Notes under the pieces: generated by a model
Database searches by the model: none
What the model was told of the DNA's origin: nothing
The model's input: the letters and a program-made list of their open reading frames with translations, nothing else
Shown: one piece after another, positions 34,509 through 46,156 of the stretch
Position numbering within the stretch: position 1 is the stretch's first letter
Layout of the letters: every line of letters begins with the position of its first letter
NCBI GenBank assembly: GCA_964247055.1
Contig: OZ176055.1
Span: 992,001-1,056,000 of the forward strand
Origin: Paragordius varius
Lineage: Eukaryota > Nematomorpha
Length of the DNA stretch: 64,000 nt
Direction: 5' to 3'
Made by a program: the position numbers and the translations under genes

Positions 34509-37029
34509 CTAAAAGTAAGAATAAAAAATGTTGTTTTATGTATAAAAATAAAGACATATACGGTGGCAAAATTTGCCCTTGGAATCATAGTAATACTCAT
34601 TTTAATTTTAAATTTTTGATTCCTTAAAGTTTTTAATTTTAGAGGCCCTTTGCAAAATAGACTTTTAATTGTGTTGTTTAATATTTTTTCGCCAATATAC
34701 CTAAGTATTAAACCAAATATATTTTTCATGCTCAAATATTAATAAATTTTCCTGTTAAAATAACTGGACCTTTTGCCCTCGTTTTTTTCGCGCAAAATTT
34801 CAGGAAAATTTTTTTTATTTTAATGTTAAATGATTTTCTATAAAATCTCTGAGATATAATAATAATATGATAAATATTTGTAAGTAGGAATTAAGTTTGA
34901 CCTTTTATTTTATTTTATTAATATTATGTATTTATCCTCTTTCTGCCATTAAAAAATTGCCTTCCTTTATACCATGTATATAACATTAACATACATTACT
35001 CTCTCTATATATATAGGCTAATTCCTAGGAAAAAATCCTTAACAAAAGATCATCTTTAAAAAAAAATTACTTATGGATTATCTTGAATGCGTAATTATAA
35101 TGAATGACATTTTACCATATAAACTATTAGTAAATACGAAAAAGGATATTTAATATGTTAATTCTTTCAATTATATGTATTGTTGTTAGCCTCCTGGTAC
35201 AAAATGGTATTTTCTCGGAGAAAAATTTTTTTTATTAAAGAAGCAAAACGATTCGTAAAATAATCTGAAAACTATAAATTTCTTTTTTAGTCTCAGCAAT
35301 CCTTTTAACAAAAGCATAAGATCATAAAATAAGCGTTTTCTACAAACAACACCTATAAATTACCAAGGTTAATCTTAAAAGCCGAGTTATATTTCTGATT
35401 ATAATAGGCCATACTACATACTAAGGCAGGGGGGTCCGTGAAAATTTTGAAAGTTATTTTTCAAAAATAGGCCCATAAAATCAATGTAGAATTGATATAT
35501 TTAAAAACAATTTTTCTCAAAAAGTCCTTTGTATTGGCAAAAACTAGAGAAAAAAATGTTATTTTATCTCTGCATTCTACACAGATTTATGCATGAAATA
35601 TAATAAGCAATATTATAAATGCCTATATAATAATCTCAAGTGCCCGTCGGTTCTTTTGAGACTTAAATGCGCCCGCGAAGCCATTTGTGTTGGACAGTCC
35701 TGGTTTGACACAAATTCAGAGGATGAGGAGATTTTGTAGGTCAATATACAATATAAGTTATATTATTGATGAAATCCGTTTATAAATCTAAGATATAAAC
35801 TTATTGGGTTTCGCCGGATAATTTTTTTGCAAAATATTAATTTAAGTTTATATAAAAGATTTTACAGAACTTATCTATTAATTAACTAAGATTTTTTTTA
35901 TTTTAATCACATCAATTGGATATGAACGAACAATATTCCCAAATTTTTTTAAAGCCATATATATCTCGATTCGCATCTAAAAAGGGGACCCTACTAATAC
36001 AAATAAATTATTATATAATATATTAAATTATTTGTTACCAATGTAAATAGGATAATAGGAATGATTAAATTATATTTGAGTTCCATTGATATTTAACGGT
36101 TATTGATTATTATGAAATATTGAGTTTTGAAAATATAAATGGAAGGGACATCATATTTCACGATATATAGTTAAGTTTGGTACACATATTTTAAAGATGA
36201 CATTGTCTTAAACTTAGCTTTCATTAGAGGCGTATATACCAATTTTTGATTTAATAGGTATAAATTTTAAAAATAGATAATTAGTTAAAGGAAATTTTTT
36301 CCTAAAAATTTAGTAGTACATTAAAATAAATATTATTAGTTTTATTATTTAAACAAAATTTGAACATTGGGGAATAAAAATGACGGAAGTTTGAAAATAA
36401 GATTAAAATGATGATAATAAAGTAAGATGCGCGCCGAAGAATGATAATTTAATTTTATGATAATATTTACTAAATTTTCTTTTTTTAACAATTCTGATTT
36501 TAACAAATTTTTATTTTTTAAAGATATTTCTGATAAAATTATGTAAAATAATAATTTAATAACATACATATAATACACAGGTTGTATTATAATAAAGAAT
36601 AAAATACCTTTTTTGATTTTTTAAAAAGAATACTAATTTTATATGTATTAGCTTCCATGTTTCTGAGCGCAGAGATTACAAAAATTATGTATGATATTTC
36701 TTGACTACAAATAATATATCTTTAAATTAATTAATTTTAATTATAAAATATATAAAATTTAAGATTTTTGTTAAAAACTGTCCACAAAACACACACCTAA
36801 AAATTTTTTTGATTTTATTTTATTCTAAAATTTTTGTTTTTTTTATTTATTTTTTTTTAATTGTATCAAATAATATTATGATGATTTAAAATGGAAAAAC
36901 ATATATATTTATATATCTATATATATTTGCACCTAAAATGTTAGAAATAGTATGAAAAAAAGTTTTTTATATTTTATTATATTAAAATAATCCTGAAAAT
37001 AATAATGGCAAATGTCGAGTAGGTTTTAA

Positions 37030-37070
<41 letters not shown>

Positions 37071-38906
37071 AAATTAAAATTATATTTTTTATATATATAT
37101 AATAAAATTAAGGATTAATATCCTATATATATATATATAAATATCAATAACAAATTATCATAACTTTGACTTTTGTTTATTCCACAATATTAAAATATTT
37201 TTTTTTATAATTCCTATCTTATATTGAAAACAATTTAATTTTAAATTATGACCAACTTAAACTTGATCCTTAAGAAGTTTCACAGATCTAGGTTATAAAT
37301 AAACCTTGGGTATAAACTCGCTATAATATTTTAAACTGCTTTTATTTTATAGTATTTTTTTTACTAATAATATGTATGCTAAATGTTAATAAAGTAAATA
37401 GGTTTTAGGGAAGTTTTAATTTTTTTATTTGTTTAAAATATAAATAAAAGATGTATATATTTTGACAAGAGTTAGCGGGAAAAATTCTTAAATAATTTAT
37501 CTGGAATCATTCTTGGAAAAAAAAAAGAATTTCGAATGAGATTTTTTAGAGAAATAAAGAAGGGTTTTAATAGAGTAACAATAACGATACTGACCATAAA
37601 TAAAAACAGTAAAAAAATAAACTTTGGAGATGTAAAAAAATTGTTAGTTTGCGGTAAAAAATGAGAAAAAATGGAAGTCAACACATTCCAAAAAAGTAGG
37701 GTTTGACGTAAGAAAAAACCAAACATAGTTTGTTATAAGTGTCCTTTAGATTTGATTTAAATAATACATTATTGGCGGTAGCCACCAATAAAATTCAAAG
37801 GGTCGCAAATAAAGATTTTTCTCAAAAACCATTCAGCGATAATCATAGCTAATCACATTTGAAGATATTATACTCATAATTAGTTAAAAAATCAAAAGGG
37901 CCATGAAAAAGCATATTTACTCTTGTTTAATAATAATAAATATGATATTAAATCAATGAAAAAAATTCTGTTTTTTAACGGGAAAATTTAAAATAAAAAC
38001 TGTTCAAATTCTTTTGAAAACTTTTACTGCCATAATTTTGCGATAAAATATTATTTTTAAATCGGTTATATAACTCGGAATATACTAACAGAGTTCAGCT
38101 GATTATCCATTAAACTAGATAATGACATACAAATATCCATTTAAATATATTTACTTGAGATGATTAAATTAGTGTCGCCTATAGATTAAGCGACATATTT
38201 TTACGCTCCTATTCGCATAACCAATCTCATGATCGATTTATTTGGTAATTTCGAAAGAGTTAACCTCGGTAAGCGAGTCTTCTCATTATTATTCAGATAT
38301 TTAAGCACATAAGTTACAATGAAAATAATTTTAAAACTTCCTGCTTCTAATCTTGGACGAATTTTAAATTCGGTATTATAGTTATCAAACATACTTTTGG
38401 GGTAGTTTAATACCTTAAAACGATTTTATATATCAATCAAAAGGTAACCATTGGGTGAAATTCAAAAATTATCTAAATTTTATAAACGTGAAGAAGCGGA
38501 TATAAATGAAATATGGCTTAAAGTATATTAATTACAACTTTGATTATCTTTTGATATATTATATCTTTGCAACAGCTATTTTTCATAATTGATTTGAGCG
38601 CAAAATAAAATTTAAAACTTAAATATTAATATATACAAATATTTTTACATATTTAAACCACAACACTTCATTTTAATTAATTCTCTAAGCTTTGAGTTAT
38701 CAGGCTTAAATGCATTTTGTTATGAACCAAATGTAATAACTACTACTATGATTAAAAATTAAGACTCAAATTCAATAATATTTGAATGTTATAAAATGCA
38801 GCCAACGGGAAATTTATATGTAATCTATTTAACTACTTGCAAACAGCAATTTCACAAGATAACATTTTGGCGGCAAAAAAGTATATTTTAATTGTTTTAT
38901 TGATAA

Positions 38907-38944
<38 letters not shown>

Positions 38945-39114
38945 TGAATATTAAATTTTTATGCTTTATATATATATATATATATACATATAATTTTCTG
39001 ATTCCTAAAAATTTAATAAAATTATTTATAAATTGAAGGTTAAGATTTTTATATCCATAAAAAATAAATAAAATATAAACCACATGATGGCCCATATTAT
39101 GTGTGGTTTGTGAT
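34509..39114. other. AT-rich region between the ZP gene and the Ig gene
   Basis: It probably holds the first exon and promoter of the ZP-domain gene (minus strand) and the promoter of the Ig gene (plus strand), but I could not identify either with confidence. Simple (AT)n tracts occur at about 37032-37066, 37124-37138, 38917-38938 and 38970-38985. A possible old hAT remnant lies at 35427-35702 (right end CATTTGTGTTGGACAGTCCTG). Confidence 0.4.
37032..37066. repeat. (AT)n microsatellite
   Basis: Uninterrupted AT dinucleotide run in the region between the ZP and Ig genes, followed by shorter AT runs to 37140. Confidence 0.9.
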
Positions 39115-41712
39115 ATGGTCAAAATATTTCAGTTATTTTTATTTTTTTCCTTTAATCTAATAAACAAATACATATGCCAGTTTCAAGAAGGTGTCCGTCC
39201 AAACATTAAATATGTCAGTAAATCTCCCACCATTCTTAAACAAGGTACAGAAAAAACACTTAATTGTAACGTCGAGAATCTGGGCTCATATTCAGTATTA
39301 TTCATTTTACGCTTTATATTCTGATCAATCAGATTTTAATTTAATACATGTATGTTTTGTTGCATAGGTGAGTTGGATCTTTCGACACAACGATCAAAAT
39401 ACTATCGTAAGTTCGGGCGAATCGGTAATTTCATCAGATCCCAGATATTCAATCCGTAAAATCGCTGCAAATTCAAACGCTTTTGATTTCCAACTTACTA
39501 TCGATAAAATTAAATCAGATGATGCTGGAGATTATATTTGTCAGCTCAATATTGACAAAATCCATAAAATTATAAATGTCTTTGTTATTAGTAAGTTTTT
39601 ATTACCCTTTTCTTGAAACTCCTTACTTTTTTAAATAATGCGTTTTTTTTACTAATTTTTTTTTTACTAAATGACTAAAATTTTAAATTATACGGATGAA
39701 ACGTAAAAATATAAAGACAAATATTTTTTTGTATAAAAGATACCCATACTTTATTTAATCTTATAATTTCCCATATAATTTATTTAATTACATTTGAACC
39801 TGAATATAAAGGTAAATTTATAAATAATATACATAAATATTTGCACTGTTAATACAAGCGTGTCCAAATAATTTGTCGTCGTCATTAAAAAAAACTTTGG
39901 CATGAAAAAAATTTATATGCATCTCTTAAAAATAATTCTTAAATTAAAGCCTTGGAGTTATTTATTATATATGATTGATATATTTTTCTTATAGCTTCAC
40001 CCTTGATTGGAGATGATATATCAGGTGATTTGGTCGCTCTTGAGGGTCAAACCGTAACCCTAAGATGTAATGCAACAGGTTATCCAACACCCACCATATG
40101 TTGGAAAAAAGAGGGGGCGCCTTTACCCAACGGTAACGCATAATGAACACAAAGATTTTTTTTCAGTGTTGTTAACTTTAAATTTATCCCCGAACAATTT
40201 AAATTTACGCTCGAACAATTCTAACTCACCCTCAAATAAAATATATGTTTCTAAGATTAATAATTGCTTATATTTATATATATATATTTAAAAAAATAAT
40301 TATGTCGTTATATTTCATATTATTAATAAGTTATATTAGTTCGAAAATACATAATTTATTTTAGGGTGATTTAAATTGTTCGAGGGTGAATTTTTGTTTA
40401 AGGATGAATTTGAGCTGTAAATCTATGATAAAATGGTAACGATTTATTTTTTGCACATTCGAAAAGGTTATGATATACCATTTACAATTTAAATTTACCC
40501 TTGAACAGAAATGTACCCTAAAAATATAATATGTATTTTTGGGCTAATATAAATCATCAATAATGTGAAATATAATTTTATGGCATAGCTTATCTTTTCG
40601 GTATTATTTTAAACGAAATTTCATTTTATAAAAATATAATTAAATATAATTAATTTTCGAAAACACTTAATTTATTCTAGGGTGAATGTGAATTGTTCAA
40701 GGATGAAATTGAATTGTTTCAGGGTGAATTTGAGTTCGAGGGGAAATTTTAAATGTAAATGGTATATTAATTTAATCAACTCTAACAGTAACACAATAAG
40801 TACCGCCCTACTTTAGTGATGTTTTTCACTGTAAAAAATATAAATATTTCATGAATTTTATATACTTAAAAGTTTTTTTTTCATAACTTACTTTTTCCCA
40901 ATTTATAATAGTTATTGACCATATAATCAACGGTAATATAAAGACATTTAGTATTTACAGTAAAAATTTAAATTATACGGACAAAACGTAAAAATATAAA
41001 TTTTTTGTTCAAAACACAACCATTCTTTTTTAAAACTAAATATATCCTATAAAAATTATTTAATTTTAAAATACATTATTCATCTGCCAACAATATATAT
41101 ATATATATTTCTATTTCATATTTTACAATTTAAAACAATGAGTAGAGTATATTCGAAAATATCAAAATTAAAAAAAGATATTTGTCTTCATATTTTTAAG
41201 TTTTTTTGTCCGTATAATTTCAATTTTTACTGTAACATATAATATAAATTTTTTGTAATTGAATTTAATTTGTTTGATGGAATCTCCTGAAGATGCCATT
41301 TGATATTTTTATGTCTTATTTTACCGCCATCTCACATCGTTTAATTAAAATTTCTCATTTCGGTTATTTCATTATTAAAAAGTTTTAAACATTTTTAATA
41401 AAAGTTATGATATTACTCAAATAGATTCTAACGGTTAAAATTATTATTTTTTTTAGTTTTTTGTGTTATATATATATTCTAAAGATTGTCCTTACGAAAA
41501 TTTGTAATAATTAACCACGATGATATACAGAGTGCATACATAGTATAAAAATGAATAGTGTTAAAATATATATTTTTTATTGTCCTAAACTAGAGCTTGT
41601 TTTTTAAGTTAAAATAAAAAATTTAAAGACTTTTAAATAATTATAATAATAAAGTTAGTGTTTTTTCTGCAAATACATGATTCCCTCTAATTCAGGGGTG
41701 AACAAGCTCCCC

Positions 41713-41761
<49 letters not shown>

Positions 41762-42034
41762 CAGTCAACGCGAAAAAATTCAAAAATAAAATTTTACAAA
41801 ATCTAAGTAAAATTTTCTTCGATATGTATTTGTTGAATTCCATGTATTTTACGAATGCGGCCCGCAAAGTTATTTGTGTTGGACACCTCTGCTCTAATCT
41901 TTTCTAGAAATTGTATAAAAAATTTTGATATATATATGTATATGTTATGTTTATTTTAATTAAAAAATCATCATTTTTGAGTGTTTAAGAGAGAAAAATG
42001 AAAAAAAAAAACGTTTCAATACATTTTGTACAAA

Positions 42035-42073
<39 letters not shown>

Positions 42074-45000
42074 TACAATTTAAATTCACTCTTAAACAAT
42101 TAAAATACACTTTAAAAATAAAATATTTGTTTTCGGGCTAACATAACGCCACATAATACGAAACATAAATTTATGACATAGTTTGTTATTTTTACTGTAT
42201 TTTTTTATTTTGACAAAATTTTATTTTTTTAAAAATATAAAAAAATATGAGCAATTTTTTAGAGTGAAATTTAAGTGTAAAAGTGTGCATTTTAATGTAT
42301 TAGAGGGCAATTTGCAACATACAGGAGTCTATGGGAAAAAGAAAGAAAATAATTGTTTATTTAACATTTTGTTAAAATTTCCATACACTACTGTGATGCA
42401 AATTGCCCTACTATAGTGTAAAATAAGCAACCATTAAAATGCAATATATATCATTTACAGTTCAAATTCACCCTCGAACAATTCAAATTCACCCCTGAAC
42501 AATTTAAATTCATTCTTTTGAGAGTAAAAATTGTATATATTTTTAAAAATTAAAATTTTGTTTTTTTAATTAAAATAACTGAAAAAAAATAAACTATAAA
42601 AATATATATTAATTAATGATAAGTTATATTAGCTGCTCGAAAACACATAATTTATTTTTAGGGTGAAATTGAATTGTAAATGGTATACATATTTATATAT
42701 ATAGGTAAAGCTTTGCATTGTAATAATACGCTAGTTATTCACAATGTAACCAAATATGATCGGGGACGTTACTTTTGTATTGCAAACAATGATTATGCAT
42801 TTGCTAACATGGGAAACCAATACCAATTTGAGTATTTTGTTAAATATTTTGAGCTGTTTTAAACTTGGAAATTTTGTTTTTTGAAATGTTTTTTCTTTTT
42901 TTCATTCATTTATAAATTTAGAAATAATGGATTGGCCATGGGGGGTGGGAATGTGCCCGTTTTTTCAAACAGTAAGTTACAAATTACTTTGTATTACACA
43001 ATAAAAAATATAAGCTCTAACAACAAAATGTAAAATTATTAAGATAAATATTTTTAAAGTATAAACAACCACATTATTTTAAACATTGATTTATCCACAT
43101 AAACTATTTAATTACAAATATATTTATATAATTGAGTGTTTTAATTATTACCTATTTTTCGATCCAAAATTAACAGTGTTTACATTTAAAAAGTCAAGAT
43201 TAAGTTATAAAATGTATGGCTGTTTTTATAGGCGAGATATATTTGTCTGTCTTTATTATTATACAATTTTTTACTGTAAAAATGCAAAATTCCAGGGATC
43301 CTTACTATACAGTTTTTTGTTCTCCAAAGAAACTAAGTTTTAATGTAAAAGATTTCTTCATATTTTTAAGCATAAAAATTTTGCGGGCGAAAAAAACTCT
43401 TTTTTTGTATTTGCTCATACTATGTAGATTTTGATGACAGTTCCCGTAAACCCGTTGAATTGCTTGTAGAGTTTCGACCAGAATTTCCTGTCCTTTTGAA
43501 TAATCCAAAGCGGATTATAGCACAAAGTCCTAATCGTGATTTCCATGCTATCCTAGAGTGTCACATACAGGCCTACCCAGCCCCTAAAACGTGGTGGACA
43601 AAGGTAGTTGGTTTATTAATTTATTTCATTATATTTTTAATTAAATTTATAAAATTCCTAACATTTTGACTTAAATTAGATTTTATCAGTATTATGGCTT
43701 TTGTTTTTGGTTAAATCCCCCCTTCCCCATTGAAAAAGTTACTACCATTGTATACAATTTACAGTTTATTTTCACCCTTGAACAATTTGATTCATTCCAA
43801 AAATAAATTATGTGTTTTTTTAAAGTTGAAATTACCTATACCTTTTTTATATTCTGAAAAAAATTAAATTTTGTTAAAAATTATTATAATACTGAACAAA
43901 CTGTGCCATAAAAATATATTTCATATTAATGATGAGTTATATTAGCCAAATAACACATAATTTATCTTTAAGGAGAGGGTGAATTCGAATTGTAAATCGC
44001 ATGTACAAAATTTTGGATATAGTTTAAATTATTATTATTTTAATATATAATATTTGTTTTGCTGACAATATTAAAAAGTTTAAGTTTTTATAATTTAATT
44101 AGAGAGAGAGATTATGTGTTTAGTAGTCTAGTATGTTAAGTTTATAATTGGAAATGGAATTTAAACATTTTCCTATTACAGTAAAATGGAAATTATTCAA
44201 TTAAAACGTAAAAAATAATAGAATACCAATCTGTTTTCTTTAAAAAGATGACCATTGATTTTTTAACCTTGATTTTTTCAACGCAATAAAAACCTTTCGT
44301 TTTGGATTGCAATATAAGAAATAAAAAAGATATGGTCATAAGTTTACGTTTCTTATAATTTATATACCGTAAATAAAATTTCGTCAATATTTCAGGTTAA
44401 TATTTATTATAGCAACGGAAGTGCATTTTTGCAATGAAAATGATATTTTTAAGTAAAGAGCTTCTAATGTTGAGTTATTTTTATGTAGTTTATGTTTCTA
44501 ACAATTAAAGGTTTGAATATATGTACCAACTTGCAAGGAGAATACTATTTTTGCCCTTAAAATATATGAATTGGGCCTATAAATTTTATTATTATCATCA
44601 CACTACTTAATATTTGCTATTCGCCCTTTCTTTATAAATGTTATTATTAATGTTTCACACACATATTTTTTAGGTAGCGAAGGAGATATCAAGCGGTACC
44701 AATGAAAAACAAATCCATGATAATTATAAATATGAAGTAACATTTTTATAAATTTTGTAAGGCTATTATAATTTTTAATTTTTATAATGAAATGAATATT
44801 TTATTTAAGACGCCCTAAATTAGTTTAGTTATATAATCGATCGATCTATCACACCACTTTTATTTTACGAATTGAAATCTCTAAAAATTTAAATTGAGTA
44901 AAATTTGAACAAAAGTTTTTTTTGAAAGCCTAATACGGAATTCTGGTTCAATTATTTTGAATAAAACTGTAAAAAAATTTAAGGAGATTAATATATTTAT

Positions 45001-46156
45001 CATGCAATCAAAATAATAATTTCACACAAAGTCGTAACTATCTGAAACTATTAAATATAAATCTCTATTTTAATATATATATTACATACAGATAACTTAT
45101 TACCCCGATCAAAATGATGAGTATAAAACGACGACCACACTAAAAATTTTACAAGTTCAGAATCAAGATTTTGGCCATTATCGATGTCATGCCTCAAATA
45201 CACAGGGGTCCGCTTCATACCCTTTTGAGTTGATTGGTAACTGCTTTTTTTGTTTTTTTAACAATTAATTTTTTTAAAACACCTTTTTGTGTAAATTGGT
45301 AGTTTTTTTCAATTTTTTCTCTAAAAAATGATATACAGTGGGGATTTTTATCTTCAATAATGAGTCTAATCATGAAAAAATGCATGGCTTTTTATTCGCA
45401 TTATGAAAAATTATTATGAAAAATTAATTTTTTAGTTTTCTAAATTTTAAATTAGCTTATTAAGATAAAAGTAATTTTTGATAATGGAAATAAAAAAATC
45501 TGATTTATTTAATGTTGGATCGAATATATATATTATATTTATTCAAAGTATATGCAACAATACAACTTTTAACAGTTGTATTTCAAAGAACTCCCACTTT
45601 TAATAATTTAAGTTCGAGAAAATACTTTATGGTTGTTGTTTAATTAAAAATGCCTAATATGAGCCCTGGTCCTATGTAAATAATTGGAAAATTTTGGAAA
45701 TTTTTACAGTAAAGATTGAAATTAAAAAGACAAAAGTAATAACTATGGGACAAATATTTTTCTAACCAGTCAGCTATACTTTAATACTTTTTTTTAACAT
45801 ACAACATATAATTACAATTTAAAATATATAATTAAATGTTTCCAATTAATATCTCTATTCTTTAATTTGCGAACGAAATGATAGATCTAATAATATAAAA
45901 ATAAGGTTTAATAATTATGGATATCTTTAAAAGGGTGCATTTTTGTTTTTGAAAATTATGGATTCATTTTTTACTGTAATAAAGTTTTTTTATCATATAT
46001 ATCTTTTTAGAATCCTCGGTCATTGTTCAAGAATATGGTAGTATTAATGCGATTAATTCGCTATCAGACACTTCGTTTGCCATTAGACTACACTTTAATT
46101 GGCGACAATTTTGTTTTGCATTTTTAAGCATTTATCTCATATCCATAATACTCTAA
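39115..46156 (+). CDS. Three-Ig-domain cell-surface protein, lachesin/amalgam-like (eight exons)
   Basis: Exons in phase: 39115-39294, 39368-39590, 39995-40132, 42705-42831, 43441-43603, 44674-44736, 45092-45236, 46011-46156; 1,185 nt, 394 residues. Signal peptide MVKIFQLFLFFSF.. comes first. Ig1 (V-like): TLNCNVE, VSWIFRHND, DAGDYICQL. Ig2: VTLRCNATGYPTP, CWKKEG, YDRGRYFCIANN. Ig3: LECHIQAYPAPKTWW, DFGHYRCHASNTQGSA. The C-terminus ends in a hydrophobic stretch (FCFAFLSIYLISIIL) without a cytoplasmic tail, which fits a GPI-anchor signal. Domain count, spacing and the DxGxYxC motifs match the insect lachesin/amalgam group of neural and epithelial adhesion proteins. The F-G loop of Ig2 is longer than usual. 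Every large intron carries MITEs. I prefer the exon 5 acceptor at 43440, because the alternative at 43427 breaks phase. Confidence 0.88.
39668..39755. mobile_element. MITE family A, left arm only (Ig intron 2)
   Basis: AAATTATACGGATGAAACG and GTAAAAATATAAAGACAAAT match the left arm of full copies. The right arm is missing. Confidence 0.55.
40171..40432. mobile_element. MITE family B copy 1 (Ig intron 3)
   Basis: Inverted ends carry repeated short boxes of the type CCCTCGAACAATTTAAATT at the left and AAATTGTTCGAGGGTGAATT at the right, around an AT-rich core with TTCGAAAATACATAATTTAT. About 260 bp, non-coding. Confidence 0.65.
40474..40766. mobile_element. MITE family B copy 2 (Ig intron 3)
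   Basis: It starts TATACCATTTACAATTTAAA and ends TTTAAATGTAAATGGTATA, with subterminal CACCCT/AGGGTG boxes. This is the clearest terminal pair of the family. Confidence 0.8.
40956..41234. mobile_element. MITE family A copy (Ig intron 3)
   Basis: The ends are TACAGTAAAAATTTAAATTA and TAATTTCAATTTTTACTGTA, with GGACAAAACGTAAAAATATA inside the left end. It is about 280 bp and one of the better-kept copies. Confidence 0.85.
41693..41891. mobile_element. Short hAT-type element, 199 bp, with 8-bp target duplication (Ig intron 3)
   Basis: It starts CAGGGGTG and ends (reverse-complemented) CAGAGGTGTCCAACACAAAT, with GCGGCCCGCAAAG near the right end. Flanks CTCTAATT (41685-41692) and CTCTAATC (41892-41899) match in 7 of 8. 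The centre is an (AT)n tract (41719-41758). Confidence 0.75.
42070..42300. mobile_element. MITE family B copy 3, damaged (Ig intron 3)
   Basis: The left arm TTTACAATTTAAATTCACTC and the core (TTTCGGGCTAACATAA) match the family. The right part is degraded and joined by a small inverted repeat at about 42297-42415 with arms AGAGGGCAATTTGCA and GCAAATTGCCCTACT, which looks like a separate tiny MITE. Confidence 0.55.
42447..42687. mobile_element. MITE family B copy 4, beside the exon 4 acceptor
   Basis: It starts ATCATTTACAGTTCAAATTC with two CACCC boxes and ends GAATTGTAAATGGTATA. The end lies 18 bp upstream of the first base of Ig-gene exon 4 (42705). Confidence 0.7.
42995..43278. mobile_element. 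MITE family A copy (Ig intron 4), diverged
   Basis: Left: TACACAATAAAAAATATAA and ACAAAATGTAAAA. Right: ATTATACAATTTTTTACTGTA-like end (43258-43278). The central ATTTATCC..TTAATTAC block also fits. Confidence 0.6.
43751..44004. mobile_element. MITE family B copy 5 (Ig intron 5)
   Basis: It starts TATACAATTTACAG with CACCCTTGAACAATTTGA and ends AGGGTGAATTCGAATTGTAAA. Confidence 0.65.
44177..44371. mobile_element. MITE family A copy (Ig intron 5), decayed
   Basis: TACAGTAAAATGGAAATTAT at the left and TTATAATTTATATACCGTA at the right, with AAAACGTAAAAAA and TTTACGTTTC as matching inner boxes. Confidence 0.55.
45705..45978. mobile_element. MITE family A copy (Ig intron 7)
   Basis: The left end is TACAGTAAAGATTGAAATTA and the right end TTCATTTTTTACTGTA. 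It is full length but diverged, and ends 32 bp before exon 8. Confidence 0.65.

Noticed and set aside
34505-34735. Minus-strand ORF running into the first known ZP-gene exon
   Set aside because: It reads through the splice acceptor in a different frame and meets a stop right after it.
35427-35702. Complete hAT element
   Set aside because: The right end fits, but the proposed left end and the flanking 8-mers (ACTAAGG.. and GTTTGACA) do not match, so only a remnant is supported.
37472-37726. Minus-strand hydrophobic ORF considered as the signal-peptide exon of the ZP-domain gene
   Set aside because: It has hydrophobic stretches, but no donor in phase 0 that would join the exon starting at 34508, and the composition is typical of AT-rich noise.
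40070-40291. 73-codon ORF overlapping Ig exon 3
   Set aside because: Out of frame with the Ig domain and running into MITE family B copy 1.
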